Part shown: one piece after another, positions 5,749 through 12,884 of the stretch
How the letters are laid out: each line of letters starts with the position of its first letter
Position numbering within the stretch: the first letter of the stretch is position 1
Origin: an uncultured Eubacteriales bacterium
Lineage (GTDB): Bacteria > Bacillota > Clostridia > Oscillospirales > CAG-382
Assembly: GCA_900548115.1 (NCBI GenBank)
Contig: URJL01000029.1
Location: 1 to 26,813, forward strand
Direction of reading: 5' to 3'
DNA: 26,813 bases
Position numbers and translations under genes: made by a program
Notes under the pieces: generated by a model
Databases searched by the model: none
What the model was told of the DNA's origin: nothing
Seen by the model: only the letters and a program-made list of their open reading frames with translations

Positions 5749-6999
5749 ATGAATTCAACTACAACCGCAACCGCAGTATCCCTTTCCCCCGCACGAAAAA
5801 ATTGTAAAATCTTAAAAATCATCGTCTTTGTTCTTTCGCTTGTTTTCGCCGTCTTTTTCGGCGTGCGCGGACTTTTGGCGATAAACGAAAAAAACACCGA
5901 TTTTTCCCTGACCCGCACCGAGACCTTCACCCGCGTGACCGAAGCGGGCGAGGAGGAATACGAAGACGAAACGCTCTGCCCCGTGGAATTCAAAGCGGAA
6001 GACGGCGTGACGCTTACCGTAAATTATACCTATGAAGAGTGGGAATCGCTTCCCGGCGGCGTCACCGTGACGGGCTATGTTTACACCGATCCCGACGGAA
6101 ACACACTCGCTTTCGATCATGAAGCGACCGACGCGGACATTGCGTCGGCACTGAAAAACCTCCGTGCCGATGAGCAAAACGGCACCTTCGGAGCGGCGCT
6201 GGCTCTGCTTCTTTTGGCACTCGGACTTTCGGTCATGATCTTTTTCGACAAATATTTTACCGCCTACGAACAGATCTGGTTCTTAACCATTTTGGCGGCG
6301 GCGTCGATCGTTTCGGTTCTCTTCCCCGAGGGCGAAGTGAACGGAATCAGCGGCATTGCCATCATGGCGCTGTATCTTGCCGACACCTTCTTAAACATCC
6401 TTTGCGAGCTTTTGATCTCCAAACAGAGCAAATGGAATTTTTTGGTCTCGGTTCTCGTCGAGCTTTGCGAAATTGCCATCTGTGTCGTCCTTGCCTACCG
6501 CTTTGCCACCATGGCGACGACGCTGTTCTTCTGGCTTCCCTGCGATATCATCAGCTTTATCAACTGGCACCGTCACCCCGATAAGGTCGAAGAAGAGCTT
6601 ACGCAGGTACGCACCTTGAAGGGCTGGCAAGAGGTCGCCATCATTGCGGGCGTTATCGTCTTCACCTTCGGCGTCGGTTATTTTCTCACCACGCTGGATT
6701 TCGGAACCGACCTGTTCGGCGGCAACCGCACGCTTGAGGTCATTGTCTGCTACGCCGACGCCTGTGCGAGCGCCGTGGGCGTAGTGAACGGTATCTTCAT
6801 TCTTCTTCGTCTGCGCGAGCAATGGATCGCATGGTACATCAGCGCCCTTTTGGAAGCGCTCATCAACATCCTTTCGGGTCAGATCGTCCTGCTCGTTTTG
6901 AAGATCGGATACCTCACCAACACGACCTACGGCTACATCCGCTGGACAAAATACATAAAGCAGCACGAAAAAACGAAAAGCTTAAAATCGGTCGAATAA
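5749..6999 (+). CDS. pnuC: PnuC-family transporter with N-terminal TM/extracellular extension
   Basis: A 416-residue membrane protein; the ATG at 5749 follows a GGAG site. From about residue 168 on it has the PnuC layout: hydrophobic helices, an IISFINWHRHPDK loop, and near the end WIAWYISALLEALINI, which fits the W--W helix of PnuC, then YGYIRWTKY. PnuC proteins move nicotinamide riboside or related vitamins by facilitated diffusion. Unusually, a first membrane helix (about 22-45), a roughly 100-residue acidic outer domain (46-145) and a second helix (147-166) precede this core; that part looks like a DUF3592-type unit. It may be a fusion. It probably shares a transcript with the AbrB-type gene. 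The substrate is not known. Confidence 0.78.
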   Translation: MNSTTTATAVSLSPARKNCKILKIIVFVLSLVFAVFFGVRGLLAINEKNTDFSLTRTETFTRVTEAGEEEYEDETLCPVEFKAEDGVTLTVNYTYEEWESLPGGVTVTGYVYTDPDGNTLAFDHEATDADIASALKNLRADEQNGTFGAALALLLLALGLSVMIFFDKYFTAYEQIWFLTILAAASIVSVLFPEGEVNGISGIAIMALYLADTFLNILCELLISKQSKWNFLVSVLVELCEIAICVVLAYRFATMATTLFFWLPCDIISFINWHRHPDKVEEELTQVRTLKGWQEVAIIAGVIVFTFGVGYFLTTLDFGTDLFGGNRTLEVIVCYADACASAVGVVNGIFILLRLREQWIAWYISALLEALINILSGQIVLLVLKIGYLTNTTYGYIRWTKYIKQHEKTKSLKSVE

Positions 7000-7004
7000 A
7001 AATA

Positions 7005-7034
7005 AGAGCGGCGCATGCTGATATGCGCCGCTCT
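7005..7034. terminator. Bidirectional terminator between convergent genes
   Basis: A perfect 12-bp stem (7005-7016 with 7023-7034) and a 6-base loop. The flanks are T-rich in both reading directions (TTCGTT on plus, TATTTTTATT on minus), so it can end both the pnuC-like transcript and the decarboxylase transcript. Confidence 0.85.
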
Positions 7035-7050
7035 TTCGTTATTTCGCTTT

Positions 7051-7197
7051 TTACTTTTTCCCTTCGTCCTTATCCGCCGTGAAAACGCGCAGAAGGTACA
7101 TCGAGAGAATGATCACGCCGGTCACGATGAAAATGCCCAGCATACCTTTTCCCATGATCGGGAGAGTGTTCATAAATGCTTCCGTATTGAAATTCAT
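7051..7197 (-). CDS. Small single-helix membrane protein, OadG/gamma-like subunit
   Basis: A 48-residue ORF starting MNFNTEAFMNTLPIMG. It has one transmembrane helix (GMLGIFIVTGVIILSMYLL, about residues 18-36) and a charged C-terminal tail (FTADKDEGKK). GGGAGG stands 8 bases before the ATG. It starts 18 bases after the decarboxylase beta-subunit stop, so the two are co-transcribed. Biotin-dependent Na+ pumps of Clostridia contain a small gamma or delta subunit with one membrane helix and a short soluble tail that anchors the complex, and this protein fits that role by size, topology and position. It lacks the longer proline-rich or metal-binding tail of enterobacterial OadG. Sequence similarity is weak by nature, so the call rests mainly on context. 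Confidence 0.7.
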   Translation of the reverse strand: MNFNTEAFMNTLPIMGKGMLGIFIVTGVIILSMYLLRVFTADKDEGKK

Positions 7198-7215
7198 ACC
7201 GTTGCCTCCCGTATT

Positions 7216-8343
7216 TTAATGAACCAGATTTTCGACCAACGTCACGACAAGGCCGCCGGCAATGACCGACGCGATCTGACCCGAAACGTTGACGCCGACC
7301 GCATGCATAAGAAGAAAGTTGCTGTTGTCCTCTTTCAGTCCCATCTTGTGTACGACACGCGCCGACATCGGAAACGCGGAAATTCCGGCAGCGCCGATCA
7401 TCGGGTTGATCTTGTGACCGGGCTTTAAGAAGAGGTTCAAAAGCTTGCCGAACAGAACGCCGCCCGCCGTATCAAAGATAAAGGCGATAAGTCCGAGTCC
7501 CAAGATCATGAGGGTTTCGGGTCTTAAGAACTTCTCCGCCTGCATCTGCGAAGCGACCGTTATGCCCAAGAACAGCGTGATGAGGTTGGCAAGCACCTTC
7601 TGCGCGGTTTCGGAAAGCGAGTCGAGAACGCCGCATTCACGGATCAGATTACCGAACATCAAAAAGCCGACCAGTGCCACGCTCTTCGGTGAGACAAGAC
7701 CGCATACGACGGTAACGGCAATCGGAAAGAGGATGCGCACGGTTTTGGAGACGCTCTTCTGAACGTAGGGCATACGGATAAGACGCTCTTTTTTTGTAGT
7801 CAGAAGCTTGATCACCGGCGGCTGTACAACAGGGACGAGCGCCATATAGGAATACGCCGCCACCATGATCGCGCCGAGATAATTCGAGCCGAAATAATTG
7901 GCGACAAAGATCGAGGTCGGTCCGTCCGCCGCACCGATAATGCCGATCGACGCCGCGTCCTTCAGGTCAAAGCCCAGAAGCGATGCAAGGCTTATGGTCA
8001 TAAAGATACCGAACTGTGCCGCCGCGCCGAAGATCATCAGCTTCGGATTGGAAAGCAGCGGACCGAAATCGATCATCGCGCCGATTCCGATAAACAAAAG
8101 AAGCGGAAACAGCTCGTTTGCAATACCCGCGTTATAAAGCGTGGTGAGCGGTCCCTTCTCAAGCCCCTGCGTGATCGCGCCCGAAAGCGGCAGGTTTACC
8201 AAGATCGCACCGAAGCCCATCGGCAAAAGCAGCGACGGCTCCATGTCCTTTTTGATGGCGAGAAAGATCAGGATCGCGCCGATCCCCCACATGACGACCA
8301 TTTGCCATGTGACGTTTCCCACATTCGAAAACAACTCCAGCAT
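7216..8343 (-). CDS. Na+-translocating decarboxylase beta subunit (OadB/MmdB/GcdB family)
   Basis: A 375-residue integral membrane protein. The family core is evident: GAADGPTSIF (137-146) carries the conserved Asp implicated in Na+ transport, and GVNVSGQIASVIAGG lies at the C-terminus. The beta subunit couples decarboxylation of carboxybiotin to Na+ export, as in oxaloacetate, methylmalonyl-CoA or glutaconyl-CoA decarboxylases. The sequence does not tell which. The ATG at 8343 has a GAAAGGAAG site; another ATG four bases upstream is out of frame. Only a gamma-like subunit follows. The carboxyltransferase and biotin-carrier genes are absent from the window and must be elsewhere. Expression is probably set by the structured leader and terminator at 8372-8516. 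Confidence 0.93.
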   Translation of the reverse strand: MLELFSNVGNVTWQMVVMWGIGAILIFLAIKKDMEPSLLLPMGFGAILVNLPLSGAITQGLEKGPLTTLYNAGIANELFPLLLFIGIGAMIDFGPLLSNPKLMIFGAAAQFGIFMTISLASLLGFDLKDAASIGIIGAADGPTSIFVANYFGSNYLGAIMVAAYSYMALVPVVQPPVIKLLTTKKERLIRMPYVQKSVSKTVRILFPIAVTVVCGLVSPKSVALVGFLMFGNLIRECGVLDSLSETAQKVLANLITLFLGITVASQMQAEKFLRPETLMILGLGLIAFIFDTAGGVLFGKLLNLFLKPGHKINPMIGAAGISAFPMSARVVHKMGLKEDNSNFLLMHAVGVNVSGQIASVIAGGLVVTLVENLVH

Positions 8344-8371
8344 ACATTTCTTCCTTTCAAAATCAAAATAT

Positions 8372-8412
8372 ATATAAAAAAGACTTCTCCCGGTAAAACC
8401 GGTAAAAGTCTT
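8372..8412 (-). terminator. Leader terminator upstream of the beta-subunit gene
   Basis: Read on the minus strand, a stem of about 14 bp with one mismatch (8412-8399 with 8393-8380) closes on a TTTTA loop and is followed by six T residues. It lies between the promoter at 8523-8551 and the coding start at 8343, so it must be bypassed for expression. This is the expected expression platform of a riboswitch or attenuator. Confidence 0.8.
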
Positions 8413-8516
8413 GCATTTTCATTCTGCGGCGGATATTGCTATCGTCCTGACGCCGAAGAAACGGTTGCCCGTTAGCTACTCCCTCTTACACATTATGCAC
8501 TCCGAACCTGCGGAGC
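8413..8516 (-). ncRNA. Structured 5' leader, candidate riboswitch of unassigned class
   Basis: Transcription from the promoter at 8523-8551 would give about 100 bases before the terminator. Read 5' to 3' on the minus strand, they contain a CUCCG/CGGAG hairpin, then GGGAGUAGC, then a 5-bp hairpin closed by a GCAA tetraloop (AACGG-GCAA-CCGUU). A purine-rich block with a CGGC/GCCG stem and the tract GAUAGCAAUAUCC follows. UGCAU near the 5' end can pair with AUGCA just before the terminator, a possible outer stem. GGGAGUAGC plus a GNRA hairpin recalls the yybP-ykoY (Mn2+) class, but the 3' half does not fit. No leader peptide with a ribosome binding site is present. The biology of the downstream gene would suit a Na+ or metabolite sensor. 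Confidence 0.55.
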
Positions 8517-8522
8517 ATTTTT

Positions 8523-8551
8523 ATTATAACGAAAAAAGAAAATTTTGTCAA
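8523..8551 (-). promoter_or_regulatory. Sigma-A promoter of the decarboxylase beta/gamma operon
   Basis: On the minus strand, TTGACA (8551-8546) and TATAAT (8528-8523) are 17 bp apart, a full consensus match. The start near 8516 leaves a leader of about 170 bases, far longer than needed for translation. Confidence 0.85.
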
Positions 8552-8601
8552 GGGCAAATTTTGAAAAATCCGGCGTGCGAAAAAAACTTCGGCGGCAAGG
8601 C

Positions 8602-8629
8602 AAAAGGAGGATGCACGTCCTCCTTTTTT
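8602..8629 (-). terminator. Terminator after the glycyl radical enzyme gene
   Basis: A 9-bp perfect stem (8603-8611 with 8618-8626) starts a few bases after the stop at 8632. On the minus strand it is followed by only a short T run. On the plus strand the run is longer, but no plus-strand gene ends here. Confidence 0.65.
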
Positions 8630-8631
8630 GT

Positions 8632-10881
8632 TTATTGAATATTCTCCGCACGGCGGATATAAGCGTTCTGTTCCTGTTCGGAAAGGCTGTTCCACAAAAC
8701 GTTCCAGCCGCAGACGCGCACCTGAAGATTGCGGTATTTTTCGGGGTGCTTCTGCGCGTCGCGCAAGGTCTTTGTATCCATGACGTTAAACTGGATCGAC
8801 ATTCCGCCGTGCTCGAGATAGTAAGTCAGAAGTCCCTTCAGAACCGTCATGCCGTCGTTTCCTTCGACCGCCGACGGGTGCAGCATAACATCGACGCAGA
8901 ACGATTCGGAGAAAAGATACGGCACAAGTCCCGTCGCCGAGCGAAGCAATGCCGTCACGCCGTTTTTGTCCATGCCGGGCGTGGGCGACGCATTTTTGGA
9001 GATCTCATCGCCGTTTCTTCTTCCGTCGGGGGTCGCGCCCGTTTTGTCTCCCTGCCAAATAAATTGCATGGCGGAATGCATAATGGCTTTGTAAACGCCG
9101 CCGCGCTTGTTCGGGCGGTTATTGACGATCGAACAATAAAAGCGTGCGAGCGCCGAGGCAAATTCGTCGGTAACAAAGTCACCGTTGCCGTATTTGTGCG
9201 GGCTTTTCAAAATCGTCGTGCGAAGCTCCTCATACCCTTCCCAGTTTGCCTCGAGCGCCGACGCCATTTCCTCAAGGGTCACGGTCTTTTTTTCATACAC
9301 GAATTCACGCACCGCCATGAGCGCGTCGACCGCCGTACCGAAGCTGCAGCACAGCATATGCGAGTTGTTGTACCGCATACCGACGGTATATCCGTCCACG
9401 CCCCGTTCGACGCTGTTCTCGCTTGTCGCGGTGAACATAACGCACGGATTCACATACGAAAGATACGGTTCGTACGCGTCGGCGCAGGCAAAGGACGTCT
9501 CGATCAAATGACGCCACTGCTTCAGAAAGGCGCCGTAAAAGTCGGAAAAGCTCTTCATTTCCGAAAGAGCGCCCGTATCAAGTCCGACTCTTTTCTTTGT
9601 CGTTTCGTCCGTGCCGCGCGTAAAGACATAACGAACGGCTTTCAGCATATTGACATATCCCGTGCCCGTGCTCGATTCGTCCGAGCGCACGCGGGTCTCG
9701 TAGCAGCCGCTGATGTCGAAATCATACGCCTTTTCATACGGTACGCCGTAGTTCATGATCGCCTTTACCATGCCGGGTTCGCAGCAGAAAACAAGACTGC
9801 TGTTGCCGCTCCGTACCATGTCGAGCGCCGTCTCGATATATTCTTTCGGCGAATTGCGGTTGACCTTGATCTGAATTTTCGGATTGTAAATGCCAAGCTT
9901 ACGGTAAACGCGAAGAATTTCGTAAGTCAGCTCGTTCACGACGGAATTTCCGTTTTTATCCGTGCCGCCGAGATACATGGGATGTCCCCAATAATTATCG
10001 ATCGCGGCATATTGCATGAAAAAATAGCCTAAAAATTCGGAAAGCTCTTCTTTCGTATGCCGCCCGCTTTCAAGATCGGCGCGGTAAAAGGGCAAAAGCG
10101 TGTTGTCGATCCCGTTACCGAGCGAACGGGTCTGGAAACAGTCGACACATTCGCAGACGATGAAAAAGAGATAGATCGCCTGAAGCGCGTCATACAGCGT
10201 CTGCGGCGCGCCGCTTTCCAAGCGGTCAAGACAGGCGGCAATATCCGCCGCTTTTTCCTGTCCCTCTTTTGCCTTTTGTTCGGCATATTTTTTCATGCGG
10301 GAAAGAAGGCGCAGAACCGCCTCGTATTCGATCTTGATCGAATCGTATACCGCTTTTTGCTCCTCGGTCAGCGTCCCCGCCGCTTCGTGCTTTTTGCGGC
10401 ACTTTTCCGAGCGCGCGAGAAGTCCCGGAAATCCGAGCGTCAAAAGAGAATCCCAATTCGGCACAACATGATCGTAATCGGGCCATTGTGCGACCGCGCC
10501 GCTTTGATTGATCCTGTCCATCGTCCTGCGGGTATCGGGGATCTTCTCGGAAAAGACCTCTCGATCCCAACGGTGATGCGTCGAGGGCTGTGTCAGTCTT
10601 CCCCAACTGTAGAAATAGACAAAGTAATCGTGCGGGCTGATATCAAAGCGTCCGTTGTCCAAAACGTACGCCGCCGCCTCGGCTTTGATGACGGGGTGCG
10701 GTTTTTCCGCTTTTTCCTCCCGCTCGACCAAAGCGGCAAGCTCTTTTTTCATTTCGTCGTCCGAAAGCCCCGTGCGCTCGTCGCACGTCCAGCCGTGATA
10801 CCCCATGCGGTCATAGGCATTGTAGGGCTTACTTGTATCGTGATACTTATTTTCGATAAAGGTGCGGTCCTCTTTTAACAT
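8632..10881 (-). CDS. Glycyl radical enzyme, pyruvate formate-lyase family, divergent
   Basis: A 749-residue protein of normal length for a glycyl radical enzyme. The catalytic Cys393 sits in ISGCYET, with the family's following Glu395. The C-terminal radical loop reads RVCGWNVLW, with Gly725 as the radical site 24 residues from the end; most members have RV-GY or RV-GF here, so the Trp is unusual. Such enzymes use a thiyl radical for anaerobic C-C, C-O or C-N cleavage. The substrate cannot be deduced: it is not classical PFL, and the GCxE motif is closer to the dehydratase/lyase branches. No radical-SAM activase is encoded in the window, although one is required. A promoter lies at 10904-10932. 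The neighbouring heparinase-like gene suggests sugar-acid degradation. Confidence 0.88.
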   Translation of the reverse strand: MLKEDRTFIENKYHDTSKPYNAYDRMGYHGWTCDERTGLSDDEMKKELAALVEREEKAEKPHPVIKAEAAAYVLDNGRFDISPHDYFVYFYSWGRLTQPSTHHRWDREVFSEKIPDTRRTMDRINQSGAVAQWPDYDHVVPNWDSLLTLGFPGLLARSEKCRKKHEAAGTLTEEQKAVYDSIKIEYEAVLRLLSRMKKYAEQKAKEGQEKAADIAACLDRLESGAPQTLYDALQAIYLFFIVCECVDCFQTRSLGNGIDNTLLPFYRADLESGRHTKEELSEFLGYFFMQYAAIDNYWGHPMYLGGTDKNGNSVVNELTYEILRVYRKLGIYNPKIQIKVNRNSPKEYIETALDMVRSGNSSLVFCCEPGMVKAIMNYGVPYEKAYDFDISGCYETRVRSDESSTGTGYVNMLKAVRYVFTRGTDETTKKRVGLDTGALSEMKSFSDFYGAFLKQWRHLIETSFACADAYEPYLSYVNPCVMFTATSENSVERGVDGYTVGMRYNNSHMLCCSFGTAVDALMAVREFVYEKKTVTLEEMASALEANWEGYEELRTTILKSPHKYGNGDFVTDEFASALARFYCSIVNNRPNKRGGVYKAIMHSAMQFIWQGDKTGATPDGRRNGDEISKNASPTPGMDKNGVTALLRSATGLVPYLFSESFCVDVMLHPSAVEGNDGMTVLKGLLTYYLEHGGMSIQFNVMDTKTLRDAQKHPEKYRNLQVRVCGWNVLWNSLSEQEQNAYIRRAENIQ

Positions 10882-10903
10882 ATGCGCTCACTCCTTCACC
10901 GTC

Positions 10904-10932
10904 AGTATAGCAAAACAGCGGGGAAATGTAAA
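10904..10932 (-). promoter_or_regulatory. Promoter of the glycyl radical enzyme gene
   Basis: On the minus strand, TTTACA (10932-10927) and TATACT (10909-10904) are 17 bp apart. GGAG stands 9 bases before the ATG at 10881. The promoter lies between this gene and the heparinase-like gene, so the two can be transcribed separately. Confidence 0.65.
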
Positions 10933-10965
10933 TGAACTTTTCTTATTTCTTGTACTTTTCGATAC

Positions 10966-12681
10966 TCATTCTTCGATTTTTGCCGTGAAGGAGAGCGCGA
11001 TGTGCTTCGCCGTCTTTTTCGGAACAAAATCGACGACATAAACGGGTACCGTCGCGTTCGGGTCGCCGTTCAATACGGAATGGGGCAGTACGTTCTCGAC
11101 CGAAAGTATGACATCACAGGCAAAATCCGCCGTAAACGTGCCGTTTTCGACCCGAACGCCGCTGTCACATTTTTCGGGCTGTATCCGCGTGATAAAACGC
11201 TCGGTGAGCGCCTCGGGCGCTTTTTCAAAATCAAAGGTATCGGTAAGCCGTATTCCGTCGGGCAGAATATCAAAGCGGCGGACAAGTCCCGTAAGGGTCG
11301 GATCGTCATAGACCTTCGAAAGCTCGAAGGCGCAGACGTTTTCGTCATAATACAAAAGCTCCGCCGCATGATCGACGCCGATGTTCTGTAAATGACCGTT
11401 GATAATGGGCACACTGTGTCCGCGGGAGGAATTGACAAAGATCGTGTAACGCTCACCCGGGGCAAAATACTGCCGCGTGTAGCGTCCCGCGCCGAAATCG
11501 TCAAACAGCCGCGTATTTCCCTTTAACAAAAGAAAATTCCCGACGTCGTTGTGATTGTGCGGCTCGGCGTTGCAGCCGCCCTTGGCGACCAAGCAAAACG
11601 CATCGGTGTGACGGATATACCACTGCGCATGCTTGTATACGAAAAGCGGCTCATGCGTGCGCTTTTCGGACACTTTTCTTCCGTCGAACCATGCAAGATC
11701 GCGCACCGTCGCGACGAATTCCCGTCCGAAGCCCGACGGGTCGTAAAGCGCCTTTGCGGGCATGGGAATTTCGGGAAAGACTTTGTGAATATACGCCGAA
11801 ATGCCGCGCACGGCATACGCTCCGCGAACGCCGTCGGAAAAGGTCAGCACCTCCGTATCGCCGACGAAAACATGATTCGGAAAGTCGGCAATGCGGCGCA
11901 CTTTTTCATATTGCTTCATAATGTCGACCTTTCCGCCGCTGTAATCGAGCAGAAGATCGGCAAGATAAACATACCGTCCGAAGCCGTATACCCAATAGGA
12001 ATACCCCTCAAGGCAGCAGCCGTCGGGATCGAAGCTGTGCAGGAAGGATTCGAGGATGGGCGGAAGCTCTTCGAGAAAACGGTCGATCTCCTCTTTTGTT
12101 CCCAGATGCAGAAAGCACGAGCCGACGCCGCAGGCGCAGACCGCCGCCCAGTTGTTGTCGGCTTTGTGCCACCAGTAATGCTTCGCCCCGTACTGCAGAA
12201 ACGGCGTGATAATGCGGCGTCGGATCTCCCGCTCGGCGGTAAGGACCACCCGCGGGGAAAGCTCGTCCCGCGCCATGTTCAAAAGCTCCGCGATTATCTC
12301 GCCCGTTTCGGAGGAGAAAAGATCAATGCAAACGCCGTATTCCTCGGCGGGATAGCCGCTTATATGAGCGGGAAGCGCCCAGGTCGCCTCGCAGCAGATC
12401 TCAAAAATACAGTCCTCCAGCGCCCTTTTCCACTTTTCGTCGCGGTCGACAAGATACAGAATCGCGAAGGCGCAAAAACGTCGGCGACGCTCGAAATAGC
12501 GTTCTTCAAAAAGAGCGCGATCGCCCGTCTTTTCAAAAAGCGAAAAAAGGCTGTACGGCAAAGCAGGCTCTTCCTTTCCGACCGCCGCCTCGGCGTAGGC
12601 GCGCATGTCGGCAAACAGGCGCGCAAAATCGGGGTTATCTCTTATTTCTTCGATTTTTTCTTTTGTCAAAAGCGGTTTCAT
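10966..12681 (-). CDS. Heparinase II/III-like protein (uronate polysaccharide lyase fold)
   Basis: A 571-residue protein. The N-terminal part is helical and aromatic-rich, as in an alpha/alpha toroid, with NNW (176-178) and EGYSYWVYG (225-233). The heparinase II/III block follows at KGGCNAEPHNHNDVGNFLLL (367-386), with His375 and His377, then RLFDDFGAGRYT and a beta-sheet C-terminal part. Related lyases cleave uronic-acid-containing glycans by beta-elimination. There is no signal peptide, so this copy would act in the cytoplasm on oligosaccharides, or have another role. GGGAGG precedes the ATG. The glycyl radical enzyme gene follows 84 bases downstream on the same strand. The fold is clear; the substrate is unknown. 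Confidence 0.85.
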   Translation of the reverse strand: MKPLLTKEKIEEIRDNPDFARLFADMRAYAEAAVGKEEPALPYSLFSLFEKTGDRALFEERYFERRRRFCAFAILYLVDRDEKWKRALEDCIFEICCEATWALPAHISGYPAEEYGVCIDLFSSETGEIIAELLNMARDELSPRVVLTAEREIRRRIITPFLQYGAKHYWWHKADNNWAAVCACGVGSCFLHLGTKEEIDRFLEELPPILESFLHSFDPDGCCLEGYSYWVYGFGRYVYLADLLLDYSGGKVDIMKQYEKVRRIADFPNHVFVGDTEVLTFSDGVRGAYAVRGISAYIHKVFPEIPMPAKALYDPSGFGREFVATVRDLAWFDGRKVSEKRTHEPLFVYKHAQWYIRHTDAFCLVAKGGCNAEPHNHNDVGNFLLLKGNTRLFDDFGAGRYTRQYFAPGERYTIFVNSSRGHSVPIINGHLQNIGVDHAAELLYYDENVCAFELSKVYDDPTLTGLVRRFDILPDGIRLTDTFDFEKAPEALTERFITRIQPEKCDSGVRVENGTFTADFACDVILSVENVLPHSVLNGDPNATVPVYVVDFVPKKTAKHIALSFTAKIEE

Positions 12682-12752
12682 TCCGTCTTCCTCCCAAATT
12701 TCGGCTTCGGTATTTTTCTTTTCCGTTGCGAAAAACGACCCTATCTGCTTTC

Positions 12753-12784
12753 ATTATAGCCGTAAAAAAGGCAATTTGAATTGC
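12753..12784 (-). promoter_or_regulatory. Promoter with palindrome in the -35 region, heparinase-like gene
   Basis: TATAAT (12758-12753 on minus) is a perfect -10, but the sequence 17 bp upstream (ATTCAA) is a poor -35. Exactly there lies GCAATT-TG-AATTGC (12771-12784), a 14-bp dyad. A weak -35 overlapped by a palindrome suggests control by a transcription factor. The regulator is not identified. Confidence 0.5.
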
Positions 12785-12836
12785 TTTTTGAACAAAAAAC
12801 ATTGCGATTCTTGCAAACACGATGCGTTCGCGCGGC

Positions 12837-12866
12837 AAACAAAAAAGGGAGCTTTCGCTCCCTTTT
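12837..12866 (-). terminator. Terminator after the alcohol dehydrogenase gene
   Basis: A 10-bp stem (12843-12852 with 12857-12866) with a TTTC loop (GAAA on minus). A T run follows on the minus strand and the other flank is T-rich, so it can act in both directions. Confidence 0.82.
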
Positions 12867-12884
12867 TGAAGAAATTCCGAAGAA

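Noticed and set aside
8413..8516. Firm assignment of the leader to the yybP-ykoY Mn2+ riboswitch
   Set aside because: Only GGGAGUAGC and the following GNRA hairpin fit. The 3' half with its second binding box could not be matched by eye.
8486..8516. Ten-codon leader peptide (MLRRFGVHNV) at the start of the decarboxylase leader
   Set aside because: The ATG lies at the expected transcript start with no room for a ribosome binding site, and there is no run of regulatory codons.
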